Below, piece after piece: positions 8,589-17,133 of a stretch of DNA of 51,355 bases (position 1 is the first letter of the stretch; every line of letters starts with the position of its first letter). Origin of the DNA: Akkermansia muciniphila (GTDB taxonomy: Bacteria > Verrucomicrobiota > Verrucomicrobiia > Verrucomicrobiales > Akkermansiaceae); assembly GCA_945888515.1 (NCBI GenBank), contig CAMDAD010000022.1, forward strand, positions 1 to 51,355, in the 5' to 3' direction. Made by a program: the position numbers and the translations under genes. Below the pieces are notes generated by a model. The model made no database searches, had not been told where the DNA came from, and saw only the letters and a list, made by a program, of their open reading frames with translations.

Positions 8589-9440
8589 TCACTTCACGAT
8601 CTTCAGCAACTCCACATCAAACACCAAAGTCCCCGCAGGAGCGCCTGGTGGTGGGTTTTTGCCGTAGGCCAGATCGGCTGGGATCCAGAATCGACGTTTT
8701 TCGCCTTCCACCATCAGCTGCACACCTTCGCTCCAGCCGGGAATCACGCGATTGAGTGGGAAAGTCGCGGCTTCTCCACGCATGACCGAGCTATCGAACA
8801 TTTGTCCGTCGGTAGTCCAACCGGTGTAATGAACGCTGACGTTGTCGGTCGCTTTCGGACGAGCTTCGCCTTTGCCCTTTGCAATCACTTTCGAGGCAAG
8901 GCCAGACGCTGTCTTTTCGGCATCGGCAGGTGCTTCTTTAACATCAGCAGGCACAGGGGGTGGCTTAGGAGCGGCTTTGATCGAAATCAGTTCGACGTCG
9001 AACACCAGCGTGCCACCGGGGCGACCACCGCCGGGATTTTCGCCATAGGCCAGATCGGCGGGAATCCAGAAACGACGGATCTCACCGACCGTCATGAGCT
9101 GCAAGCCCTCGGTCCAGCCTTTGATCACGCCGTTCAGCGGAAAGCTGGTAGGCTGTCCGCGATCGAGCGAGCTATCGAACTTAGTACCATCGGTAGTCCA
9201 GCCGGCATAGTGCACGGTCACCGTATCGGCAGCAGCGGGTTTTTCCGTTCCAGTTCCGGGTTTTAAAACCTTCGAGGCCAGGCCCGATTTGGTTTTTTCA
9301 GCGTCTTCAGGTGCTGCTTTGACGTCAGCGGGTGTGTCAGTAGTCATGGTAAATTCAGCTTTTTTATCCTCGGCCAAAGCCAAGGTCAGAGGCAGGCAAG
9401 AGAGCCCGATGAGTGTGAGAGGAAGGATGGATGCTTTCAT
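8589..9440 (-). CDS. Exported peptidyl-prolyl isomerase with two FKBP domains
   Basis: A 283-aa FKBP-type cis-trans prolyl isomerase helping protein folding outside the cytoplasm. From the ATG at 9440 it has a signal peptide ending in L-A-L-A-E. Two FKBP domains of about 105 aa follow, each preceded by a near-identical linker (A-D-A-E-K-T-x-S-G-L-A-S-K-V). Both keep V-H-Y-x-G-W-T-T-D-G, F-D-S-S, F-P-L-N-x-V-I-x-G-W-x-E-G-x-Q-L-M and R-R-F-W-I-P-A-D-L-A-Y-G. Most FKBPs of this type have one domain, so this is an internal duplication. Sequence upstream of 9440 stays open but overlaps the DUF1080 gene and looks non-coding. It follows that gene by 20 nt. Confidence 0.92.
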   Translation of the reverse strand: MKASILPLTLIGLSCLPLTLALAEDKKAEFTMTTDTPADVKAAPEDAEKTKSGLASKVLKPGTGTEKPAAADTVTVHYAGWTTDGTKFDSSLDRGQPTSFPLNGVIKGWTEGLQLMTVGEIRRFWIPADLAYGENPGGGRPGGTLVFDVELISIKAAPKPPPVPADVKEAPADAEKTASGLASKVIAKGKGEARPKATDNVSVHYTGWTTDGQMFDSSVMRGEAATFPLNRVIPGWSEGVQLMVEGEKRRFWIPADLAYGKNPPPGAPAGTLVFDVELLKIVK

Positions 9441-9460
9441 AATGGTAGAGAAAAAATTTG

Positions 9461-10066
9461 TTACGGCAGCACCTTGACGCGGATGTTTTTGTAAAGCGTC
9501 GTGCTGCCTTTGTCGTGTGCCTGGATGGCGAAGGTGCCACCTTCGGGAAGGAGTTTGGTGGTGGCAGCTTCGGTTTTGTAATTGACCAGTTCCTTCTCGT
9601 TTACGGTAACGGTTACGTGACCATCTTTGACGATGATGACATATTTCATCCAAGTATCGTCCTCGAAAGGCACGAGATTTTTCACGGTATTGTAGAGGCC
9701 ACCCGATTTTTGCGGATCTTTCTGCGTGTTGTTCACTTGGATCTCATAGCCGCTGGGCCAGCCTTTGTCTTGGAACACCGTATGAATGAATACACCACCG
9801 TTCGAGTTCTTGCGGGTCATCACATCCATGCATAACTCGAAGTTCTTGAACTTCGCACCATTGACTTTGCCCTCGTAAAAGATGTGGCTGCAATCACCAT
9901 TGGCGCGGATAGCACCATCCTCGATCGCAAACGATTCCGGGGCACGATTGATTTTCCAACCGTCGAAAGTTTTTCCATCAAACAGCGACACGAAACCTTC
10001 CTCTGCCCCAGCAGCCCACAGGCAGGAGACGAGGCAGGCTGTAACAAGCGAAAAGAATGTTTTCAT
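9461..10066 (-). CDS. DUF1080 (3-keto-disaccharide hydrolase-like) secreted protein
   Basis: A 201-aa protein with a signal peptide (M-K-T-F-F-S-L-V then a hydrophobic core to A-A-G-A). DUF1080 members have a concanavalin-like jelly-roll fold and some hydrolyse 3-keto-disaccharides. Signature pieces are F-V-S-L-F-D-G-K-T-F-D-G-W-K near the start, N-S-N-G-G-V-F-I-H-T, Y-E-I-Q-V-N-N-T and G-G-x-F-A-I-Q-A-H-D-K-G-S at the end. It is the first gene of a leftward two-gene operon with the double FKBP. A link to the exported Gfo/Idh oxidoreductase at 271-1701, which could make 3-keto sugars, is inference only. Confidence 0.9.
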   Translation of the reverse strand: MKTFFSLVTACLVSCLWAAGAEEGFVSLFDGKTFDGWKINRAPESFAIEDGAIRANGDCSHIFYEGKVNGAKFKNFELCMDVMTRKNSNGGVFIHTVFQDKGWPSGYEIQVNNTQKDPQKSGGLYNTVKNLVPFEDDTWMKYVIIVKDGHVTVTVNEKELVNYKTEAATTKLLPEGGTFAIQAHDKGSTTLYKNIRVKVLP

Positions 10067-10309
10067 GCGAGAGAGTATTACGAAGATTCCGCGGCACCGA
10101 CAAGGGAAAACTCCCCATCACCCCAAAAAATCGGTCCGCTACGAAAAAACAAGTGCGCGCTATGTGAGAGGAAGTAACTCTTCCCGTGGCCCTTGAGACA
10201 GCTCTCTATGCAACAGAAGACGACGAGGGTGCCTCCTGGTTTTCCTCTCTCGGTCAGAAGTGGTATTTCGATCAACGTTTGATTTGCTGCTCGGTAAACT
10301 ATGGCTTAT

Positions 10310-12325
10310 CTAACGCAAATCCAAAAACACTTCCTCCACTGGCGCGTCTGGCAGGGCTTGGAGGAAATTTTTGCCGTAGCGCTTCGTGAGAATGCGATTA
10401 TCGAGGATGTGTACGAATCCATGATCCTTCGCCGTTCGGATAAGGCGGCCCACACCTTGGCGCATTTTCAGGATGGCCTCGGGCACGCTGTATTCCATGA
10501 AGGCATTGCCTCCTGCGGCCTCGATCGCCTCCACGCGTGACTGCGTCAGCGGATGATCCGGCACCGAAAAAGGCAAACGCGTCACTACCACATTCGAGAG
10601 AGACTCGCCCGGAACATCCACGCCCGTCCAGAAACTATCGGTGCCAAAAAGAACGCTGTGAATGTCATTGCGGAATTCCTCGATCATGCGGTGCCGCGTC
10701 ATGCCCGCGCCCTGCACGATGAGTTGCCAGCCCTTTTTGCGGAAAAAGGCCTCCAACTGTGTCGCCGCATCGCGCATCGCCCGGTAGCTGGTGAATAACA
10801 CAAACGCGCGTCCCTCGCTGGCCTCGACTGATACCTGAATCGCCTGCGCCAGTGCCTTATGATACGTCGGATGCGATGGCTCGGGCATGTCGCGGAAAAT
10901 TTTCACCCTCATCTGCCTCTTGTAATCAAAAGGACTGCCTATGCTCAAACTGCGCACCTGCTCAGCACCGACGCGACCCTTAAACCACTGCAAAGAAGGA
11001 TCGCCCACGCCCAGCGTCGCACTCGTCATGATGCAGGTTTTTTCTGGTGCAAAGAGCAACCTGCGCAAGCTCTCCGCTACCTCCACCGGCGCAGCATGCA
11101 AGGAAAAATGCACCTCTTCGCGACCACCGCGCTCCACCCAATAGACATTGCCCTCTTGCTGCTGATCGAGAAATACCTGCACCGTACCGTGCACCTCGCG
11201 CAGCTTGCGTGATACTTCCGCCAACTCCGCCTTGCTGGTATCGCCCTCCACATCAGCAGCGAGGTCATCGATCTCCGACCACAGCGCACGCAGTGGCGCG
11301 GCCAGGGTATTGTCCACCAATCCCGGCCGTCGCACGCGGAACTCACGCGAGTATTCGCCGAAGCGCACGCACTCGCCCACTTGATAGAAAAAATTCTCCG
11401 CTTCGTCTAACAGAGCTTCCACCGCCTTCATGGCTGAGGCCTTGCGGTAGCTCTTCAAGAGGCCTTTTTTCGTGCGCGGATGATAGAGCCGCATCAGCTC
11501 GTATTTCAGGCCCGCCTGGCTCAGTCGCAGCCCGAGCTGTGCCGCGGCTACATGCTCCACAGTGTGAGCCTCATCCAGCACGACGAAGTCGTTCGGAAAA
11601 AGAAACCCATTCATCGCCCCCGAATCCGGCTCCATGCCATCATCCGCCGCGCCTAACAACGCAAAAAACAAGGTGTGATTCACCACCACCATCTTCGCCT
11701 CCGCCGCCGCCTTACGCGCTTCTTGAAAAAAACAATTGCCGCGCGGACCGCACAGCCGCGCCGTGCAGATGTGCGGGTCACTGCAAACCTGCGCCCAGAT
11801 TTTCGGCGAGGGTGTAAAGGAAAGATCGCTCAGTGTGCCATCGTGCGTCGCCTCCGCCCAGCGCGCGATCGAGCGCAGCTCCTCGTCCTCGGAACTCGTA
11901 AAAAGATCAGCTGTTTGTTCGATCGCCCGACGCAGTCGCACCGGACACAGGTAATTCCCCCGCCCTTTCAACAGCACGGCGGGAAAGTCATCGCGAAGGA
12001 TCTTGCGCACAATGGGAATGTCCTTACGGATCAGCTGCTCCTGCAAATTGATCGTATGCGTGGAGATCACCGCCTTGCGCCCTGTTTCCAGCGCAAACCG
12101 CGCGGCTGGCAAGAGATACGCTAGGGATTTCCCCACCCCCGTGCCCGCTTCCGCAATCACACAACTCCGCTGCACCAAGGCCTCCGCTACCGCCACCGCC
12201 AACTGCTGTTGTTGCGGGCGGTATTCAAAATCCTTCGATCGTCCTAAAACTCCCTCGTGCGAAAATGCCAACTGCATTTCCTCCACCAATCCCGGCACCG
12301 CGAGGCCTTCTGTGACCGAAATCAT
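10310..12325 (-). CDS. dinG: DinG/YoaA-family ATP-dependent DNA helicase
   Basis: A 671-aa superfamily 2, XPD-like 5'-3' helicase used in DNA repair. The Walker A motif E-A-G-T-G-V-G-K-S is at residues 59-67. Cysteines for the iron-sulfur cluster are visible in Y-L-C-P-V-R and in C-S-D-P-H-I-C-T-A-R-L-C-G-P. The DEAH box (L-D-E-A-H) is near residue 250, and the C-terminal domain holds F-G-T-D-S-F-W-T-G-V-D-V-P-G-E and Q-G-V-G-R-L-I-R. Length is normal. The start at 12325 lies 18 nt after the stop of the EF-hand gene, so the two are probably transcribed together. A gap of 243 nt downstream precedes the DUF1080 operon. Confidence 0.92.
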   Translation of the reverse strand: MISVTEGLAVPGLVEEMQLAFSHEGVLGRSKDFEYRPQQQQLAVAVAEALVQRSCVIAEAGTGVGKSLAYLLPAARFALETGRKAVISTHTINLQEQLIRKDIPIVRKILRDDFPAVLLKGRGNYLCPVRLRRAIEQTADLFTSSEDEELRSIARWAEATHDGTLSDLSFTPSPKIWAQVCSDPHICTARLCGPRGNCFFQEARKAAAEAKMVVVNHTLFFALLGAADDGMEPDSGAMNGFLFPNDFVVLDEAHTVEHVAAAQLGLRLSQAGLKYELMRLYHPRTKKGLLKSYRKASAMKAVEALLDEAENFFYQVGECVRFGEYSREFRVRRPGLVDNTLAAPLRALWSEIDDLAADVEGDTSKAELAEVSRKLREVHGTVQVFLDQQQEGNVYWVERGGREEVHFSLHAAPVEVAESLRRLLFAPEKTCIMTSATLGVGDPSLQWFKGRVGAEQVRSLSIGSPFDYKRQMRVKIFRDMPEPSHPTYHKALAQAIQVSVEASEGRAFVLFTSYRAMRDAATQLEAFFRKKGWQLIVQGAGMTRHRMIEEFRNDIHSVLFGTDSFWTGVDVPGESLSNVVVTRLPFSVPDHPLTQSRVEAIEAAGGNAFMEYSVPEAILKMRQGVGRLIRTAKDHGFVHILDNRILTKRYGKNFLQALPDAPVEEVFLDLR

Positions 12326-12343
12326 GCAAACGGATCCCAGAGC

Positions 12344-12784
12344 TTACATTTCCCCACCCGCATAGGCTTGCAAAAAGCGCACCCGCGCATCAGCTTCCTT
12401 GAGCGTCACGAATCCATCGCCATCGGCATCCGCCGCCTCAAAGCGCTGCTTCACATAGCCTTTGGCGGTTTGTTCCTTGACGTATTCGGCATAGGTCACC
12501 TTGCCATCGCGATTTCGGTCATAGGCATCAAATTTCGCGCGTGTGAATTCCGGAGCGATGTCCTTGGCCTCTTGCAGAGAAATGACGCCATTTTGATCGT
12601 AATCGACCAGCTTGAACACACGCGAGTGCTCGAAGTTTCGGGCCTCTTCCAGGCTCATCTTGCCATCGCGATTGGCATCGGCGGCATGAAATTGCGCACG
12701 ATCCGCCTGCCGCTCCACACTCTGACACTGGCAAAACAAGACTACCATCCCTCCCATCAACGCATGCTTATGTGTGTATTTCAT
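12344..12784 (-). CDS. Four-EF-hand calcium-binding protein, putative lipoprotein
   Basis: A 146-aa protein with four canonical 12-residue EF-hand loops: residues 36-47, 61-72, 89-100 and 119-130. Each starts with Asp, has D or N at positions 3 and 5 and Gly at 6, and ends in Glu, so all four should bind Ca2+. The N-terminus has a short hydrophobic stretch followed by L-F-C-Q-C-Q-S, which may be a lipobox with Cys18 or Cys20; the match is imperfect. It is the first gene before dinG. Whether it is a sensor, a buffer or a structural surface protein cannot be told. Confidence 0.85.
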   Translation of the reverse strand: MKYTHKHALMGGMVVLFCQCQSVERQADRAQFHAADANRDGKMSLEEARNFEHSRVFKLVDYDQNGVISLQEAKDIAPEFTRAKFDAYDRNRDGKVTYAEYVKEQTAKGYVKQRFEAADADGDGFVTLKEADARVRFLQAYAGGEM

Positions 12785-13062
12785 TTTTGTGCCACCATTC
12801 TATCCATGCACCCAACGTTCACAAGAACAAATCGAGCGCAGGCGTCAATTCCACGATTCAAGGATGATTCATATACTGCGAATCTTTTCATCACTGCTCT
12901 CATTCTTTCTCAGCAAGACGATTTAGCTACGAGCGTAGTCTACTTTAGGTTGCATGATCTGAGGAATTCTAGGTTCAGGTGGAAGAGGTAAAAGGTAAGT
13001 GATTGATGCGCTGAACTTTTCAAAGATCATCGGCGCAGATGCAAACCGATAAAGGTAAATGG

Positions 13063-13497
13063 CTACTGATGTTCTTGAGCATGTGTATTCGCGTATTCCA
13101 ATGCGGCATTCATCAACAGGCCAGAGCGCGTTTCTCCCGTACGCGAGGCAGAGGAATCAATCTGTGTCAGAACCCGCTCCGGCAAGGTGATGTTCACTCG
13201 CCGCGACTTACCGCAGAGGTTGGATACATCCACATCCACCAAGGCCCAAAATCCCGCGCGATAGTCGGGATGCTCACGATGCTGCTCTAACGGCTTCGCC
13301 TTGGGCACGCTTTCTCCGTTTACGAGCAAGCCTTCGATATGGCATTCGATGGCGTCAATGGCATTGCGGAGAGCATCCTGCCCAGTGTCCCCTGCGGAGA
13401 AGCACACGGACAAATCGGGCAAAGTTACCCCATAATCCGAATCACAATCTTTGTGAATGACTAATCGCCCAGCTTGTCGATCCACGAATCTACTCAC
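13063..13497 (-). CDS. hicB: HicB-family antitoxin, apparently without HicA
   Basis: A 144-aa HicB antitoxin. The N-terminal partly degraded RNase H fold shows V-I-H-K-D-C-D-S-D-Y-G-V-T-L-P-D-L, then C-F-S-A-G-D-T-G-Q-D-A-L and the I-E-x-H-I-E-G-L-L segment. The C-terminus is a ribbon-helix-helix DNA-binding domain (R-V-N-I-T-L-P-E-R-V-L-T-Q-I-D). HicB normally neutralises the mRNA interferase HicA, whose ~60-80-aa gene lies next to it. Here only ~150 nt separate it from ftsK upstream, too short for hicA, and nothing HicA-like follows. The start is a GTG at 13497; a second GTG at 13485 is possible. Two small palindromes overlap or precede the start. Confidence 0.88.
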   Translation of the reverse strand: MSRFVDRQAGRLVIHKDCDSDYGVTLPDLSVCFSAGDTGQDALRNAIDAIECHIEGLLVNGESVPKAKPLEQHREHPDYRAGFWALVDVDVSNLCGKSRRVNITLPERVLTQIDSSASRTGETRSGLLMNAALEYANTHAQEHQ

Positions 13498-13527
13498 CGT
13501 GAGTATTCAATCACCCGATTTTCGGGT
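13492..13527. promoter_or_regulatory. Two dyads at the hicB start, candidate autoregulatory operator
   Basis: ACTCAC-C-GTGAGT (13492-13504) and ACCCGA-TTT-TCGGGT (13513-13527) are perfect inverted repeats 8 nt apart. The first overlaps the GTG start at 13497. Ribbon-helix-helix antitoxins usually repress their own promoters by binding such dyads, so this is a reasonable operator, but no promoter elements were clear. Confidence 0.4.
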
Positions 13528-13645
13528 CAACACGACCCATCAGGCCCACACTCCCTCGTATCCCCCAAAAGCTTAAAGTTTCTTGAAAATCAGGCTTGCC
13601 GCAGCACTGAAAGCAGTTCATGCTGCTGCTGCTGCCTCTGAATTT

Positions 13646-16138
13646 ATGGCAAAAAAAGAAAACAACAAGCGTGGCGAGCCTCCCACGGAGCCAGACAAGC
13701 GTAACAGCGAGATTGTGGGCATCATTTTGCTCATCGTCGGCTTGATCTGTTTGCTCTCGATGATTTCTTACACGCAACACGATTCCCCTGTGGCCAATCT
13801 TTACGGCCATCCAGAAAACGTTGATCGTAAAAACCTCATCGGACCTGTCGGTGCTTTGCTCGGTGCTGCGCAAATGCTGCTCCTGGGAGCTGCTGGCTAT
13901 TTGATTCCGATTGCCCTGCTTTGGTTCGGCCTCGCGAAAATGTTGTTCAATGCCCGTCTTTGGGGTCGCACGATACTTGGTTTTACCATTCTCAGCCTCA
14001 GCGCCGCCTCGCTACTGCACGTTTCCGGCGTATTTTTTGCGGACTGGGAAAAAAACTACGTCATCCCCAGCCCGGGCGGTATCCTCGGCAAAGGGATAGG
14101 CGAATACGTTTTTGCGATGTTCCTCGGCAAAATCGGCAGTATCATTCTGCTCTCTGGATTCTACATTGTCGCACTAATCATGATCACCGGCGTGCCGCCG
14201 CTGCAATTTTTCCGCGCCTGCTGCGCTGTTAGCAAACAAAAATGGCTGGCCAAACGGCAAAAACAACAGGAAGCCCAAGTCACCAAAGATCGCGAACTCG
14301 CTCGTCTTCAGGAACGGGAGGCGGAAAAAGAACGCCGTCGGCGCGAACGCGGCACCGCTTCGACTAGCACCGAAGATGAAAACGGTCATTTTAAACCATT
14401 GTTTAACCCCGCGCCGGAGGATAACCAGCAGTTCCTCCCGCTGGTCAGCACCCCGACACCGAAGATCATCGATGCCTCCGCGCGCCGTCCTGCCGCGCCG
14501 AACCCGGGCGATAAGCCCTTCGAACGCAAGATTGATCCGGACCTCTCGCTCTCCACGACGGGCTTTGAAAATTACGAACTCCCCGGCTTTGACCTGCTGG
14601 ATATCGATGAAAACCCCGATGCCCCCGAGGCTGATAAGGACGAATTGCTTTCGATCCAGCGCAACATCATCGAGACGCTCAAGTCCTTTAACATCGACGT
14701 CACCCCTGGCGACATCACCCGCGGTCCTACCATCACGCGTTACGAGATCTACCCACCGCCGGGCATGCGCGTCTCACGCATTTCCCAACTGGAAGCCGAC
14801 CTCGCCCGCTCCACCTGCGCCGAGCGCATCAACATCCTCGCCCCCATCCCCGGCAAGGATACGGTAGGCATTGAGATCGCCAATTCTAACAAAGTCGCCG
14901 TGCCGCTGCGCGAGCTGCTACAAGATCCAGAATTCCGCTCTGCCAAGAAAAAAATCCCGCTCGCTCTCGGCAAAGATGTGTATGGAAAAACCGTCATCGG
15001 CGACCTCGCTGCCATGCCGCACCTTCTCGTCGCCGGTGCCACAGGCTCGGGGAAATCAGTATGCATCAATTCGATCATCGCCTCGATTTTGTTCAAGTTC
15101 GGTCCGGATGAGCTGCGTTTCATCATGGTGGACCCGAAGGTCGTGGAGATGCAGATTTACAACAAACTGCCGCACCTCGTGGTCCCTGTCGTCACGGACC
15201 CGAAAAAAACCGTGGCCGCTCTCAAGTGGGTAGTGAACGAGATGGAAAAACGCTATCGTATCTTTGCTAAGGTCGGTGTGCGGAATTTCGATGGCTACAA
15301 CAACCGCCCACGCCCGGAAAAAACCATCATGGGCGATCTGCCCTACGAGGAAAAAGAGCCGGAACCCGAGCCAGAACCAGACATGGAGGCCATCGAGTCC
15401 ATCGCCGCCGCGCTGGAGTCCGGCGAACTCGGTCCCGAGGAAGACGAGGAGGACATCATTCCCGATGACGATAAACTCCCCGATCGCTTCCCTTATATCG
15501 TCGTCTTGATCGACGAGCTCGCCGACCTAATGCAGACCGCCCCCGCTGATGTCGAGGGCTGCATCGCCCGCATCGCCCAGAAAGCCCGCGCCGCCGGCAT
15601 CCACCTCATCATCGCCACACAAACGCCCCGTGCCGATGTGGTGACAGGCATCATCAAGGCAAACATCCCTTGCCGCATCGCTTTCCAAGTGTCATCCCAA
15701 CTCGATTCCCGCGTGATTCTCGATACCAAGGGCGCGGATAAGCTCGTCGGCAAGGGTGACATGCTCTACCTCCCACCCGGCTCGGCAAAACTCGAGCGCT
15801 CGCAGGGTGCTTTCGTATCCGATGCGGAAGTGGAGCGCCTCGTCGACCACTGCGCCGCCTTCGGTAAACCGAACTTCGAGAGCGACATCCACAAAGCCAT
15901 CGAGACTGGCAATTTCGGTGACGGCGATGACAACGACGAATCCGATGTGGACGAGGACCTAGTGATCAAATGCATCGAGGTGGTGCGCCAGGAACAAAAA
16001 GCCAGTACTTCCCTACTCCAGCGTCGCCTGCGTCTCGGCTACACTCGCGCCGCCCGCATGATGGACATCCTCGAAAGCCGCGGCCTCATCGGACCCGGTG
16101 AGGGCGCGAAACCACGCGAAGTTTTCCTAACAGATTGA
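13646..16138 (+). CDS. ftsK: DNA translocase FtsK/SpoIIIE
   Basis: An 830-aa septal DNA pump that clears chromosome ends during division. Four or five membrane segments lie in the first ~200 residues, then a charged linker, then the RecA-like motor with Walker A G-A-T-G-S-G-K-S, Walker B V-V-L-I-D-E-L-A-D-L-M and A-T-Q-T-P-R-A-D-V-V-T-G-I-I-K-A-N-I-P. The C-terminal winged-helix gamma domain is present (L-Q-R-R-L-R-L-G-Y-T-R-A-A-R-M-M-D). Between Walker A and Walker B there is an acidic insert of about 60 residues containing a Glu-Pro repeat, much longer than in E. coli. I chose the ATG at 13646 (M-A-K-K-E-N-N-K); an in-frame TTG at 13583 would add 21 alanine-rich residues. No Shine-Dalgarno precedes either. 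Confidence 0.93.
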   Translation: MAKKENNKRGEPPTEPDKRNSEIVGIILLIVGLICLLSMISYTQHDSPVANLYGHPENVDRKNLIGPVGALLGAAQMLLLGAAGYLIPIALLWFGLAKMLFNARLWGRTILGFTILSLSAASLLHVSGVFFADWEKNYVIPSPGGILGKGIGEYVFAMFLGKIGSIILLSGFYIVALIMITGVPPLQFFRACCAVSKQKWLAKRQKQQEAQVTKDRELARLQEREAEKERRRRERGTASTSTEDENGHFKPLFNPAPEDNQQFLPLVSTPTPKIIDASARRPAAPNPGDKPFERKIDPDLSLSTTGFENYELPGFDLLDIDENPDAPEADKDELLSIQRNIIETLKSFNIDVTPGDITRGPTITRYEIYPPPGMRVSRISQLEADLARSTCAERINILAPIPGKDTVGIEIANSNKVAVPLRELLQDPEFRSAKKKIPLALGKDVYGKTVIGDLAAMPHLLVAGATGSGKSVCINSIIASILFKFGPDELRFIMVDPKVVEMQIYNKLPHLVVPVVTDPKKTVAALKWVVNEMEKRYRIFAKVGVRNFDGYNNRPRPEKTIMGDLPYEEKEPEPEPEPDMEAIESIAAALESGELGPEEDEEDIIPDDDKLPDRFPYIVVLIDELADLMQTAPADVEGCIARIAQKARAAGIHLIIATQTPRADVVTGIIKANIPCRIAFQVSSQLDSRVILDTKGADKLVGKGDMLYLPPGSAKLERSQGAFVSDAEVERLVDHCAAFGKPNFESDIHKAIETGNFGDGDDNDESDVDEDLVIKCIEVVRQEQKASTSLLQRRLRLGYTRAARMMDILESRGLIGPGEGAKPREVFLTD

Positions 16139-16540
16139 AGTTTCTCACCTGTCATCAGGAGCTGCTGACCCTCGACGTCCATCCCCTGTTCGATTCGCCC
16201 ATCACAGCCTAGCGAGCTCAAAAGCGATGGCTTTTTCGGTGAACCAACGCACCATTCGATGCCTACAAGACTCCAGCGACTTGAAAATTTCAAAATTTTC
16301 TCATTCAGGAAAATCCATTCGTAAAATTTTTACACGACCAAAATACCAAGCCAAACAGATGATTTACTGAGATATCAAGCCGACTATCGACCTTTAAAAG
16401 GTATCATCAAACACGAGTTAATAAGATTATTTTAAAATTTAGTCTTGATTACTATCCAGCTTTTCGTTTCTCTGCTCGCGTCCCGATAAATTCGCCTACG
16501 TCCCAATTCGGCGGGTTTGTCTCTCAACTCCATATCAGCC
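16139..16540. other. AT-rich intergenic region before the MarR gene
   Basis: This 402-nt gap between ftsK and the MarR-type gene becomes strongly AT-rich after about 16280. It holds a small dyad, ACCTTT-A-AAAGGT, at 16390-16402, which could be a MarR operator but lies about 140 nt before the start codon. No open frame, RNA gene or terminator with a T-tract was recognised. Confidence 0.4.
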
Positions 16541-17002
16541 ATGAAAAATGTTCACTCGATGAATACGGGCCCTGCTGTTCAGGCAGAGGCCGATCGCCTC
16601 GCAGACTTTGTGTTGTTTACACAACGCAGCTGCATCCTCAACCTCTCCGGAGAGCTGAGCAAAGGAAATGTTTCGTTTCCGCAGTTCTTCCTGATGGCCT
16701 ACCTGTCCAGTGAGGAATACCTGACGATGTCCGACATCGCCAAGAAAATGGGTCACTCGACCGCCGCCGCCACCGGCTTGGTGGATCGCTTGGAGAAACT
16801 CGCCTACGTCGAGCGCATCCACGCCGCAGAAGATCGCCGCAAGATCATGGTGCGCATCACGCAAAAAGGCGTGGAGCTCGTCTCGCGCATGCGCCGTGAA
16901 ATCGCTGCCGATCTCGCCGACATGCTCTCGAACATGGACCAGGAAGAGGCCGACACCGTCGATGCCACCCGTCGCGCCATGTCGGTTCTCCCTCAAGCTT
17001 GA
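16541..17002 (+). CDS. MarR-family transcriptional regulator
   Basis: A 153-aa winged-helix regulator. The DNA-binding region reads L-T-M-S-D-I-A-K-K-M-G-H-S-T-A-A-A-T followed by V-D-R-L-E-K-L and the wing E-D-R-R-K-I-M-V-R-I-T-Q-K-G, all diagnostic of MarR. Members are dimeric repressors that often respond to phenolic ligands; nothing here identifies the ligand or the targets. The start at 16541 gives a normal length; an in-frame ATG eight codons earlier is possible. It is a single-gene unit ending in its own terminator. Confidence 0.9.
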   Translation: MKNVHSMNTGPAVQAEADRLADFVLFTQRSCILNLSGELSKGNVSFPQFFLMAYLSSEEYLTMSDIAKKMGHSTAAATGLVDRLEKLAYVERIHAAEDRRKIMVRITQKGVELVSRMRREIAADLADMLSNMDQEEADTVDATRRAMSVLPQA

Positions 17003-17074
17003 TCGCACGTCCCCGCCCTTACTTTCGCTTGCGATTGATCAGCTTGCGTTTGACAGTGGGCGGAAAAACGACAC

Positions 17075-17115
17075 AAGATCCTCCGCAGCGCTCTAGTCGC
17101 CGCGGGGGATTTTTT
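17075..17115 (+). terminator. Rho-independent terminator after the MarR gene
   Basis: A 9-bp stem (ATCCTCCGC with GCGGGGGAT, one G-T wobble) encloses a 15-nt loop and runs into six T. It lies about 75 nt past the MarR stop and 19 nt before the pgeF start, so it separates the two transcription units. Confidence 0.7.
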
Positions 17116-17133
17116 GCCTTACTCTATCTCATC

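Noticed and set aside
13622-13641. Short GCT-type repeat just before the ftsK ATG
   Set aside because: Only about four units, probably alanine or serine-like codon bias or chance; no evidence of phase variation.
13063-13645. A hidden hicA next to hicB
   Set aside because: The spaces on both sides were read; the upstream one is too short and no HicA-like sequence was seen in the downstream one.
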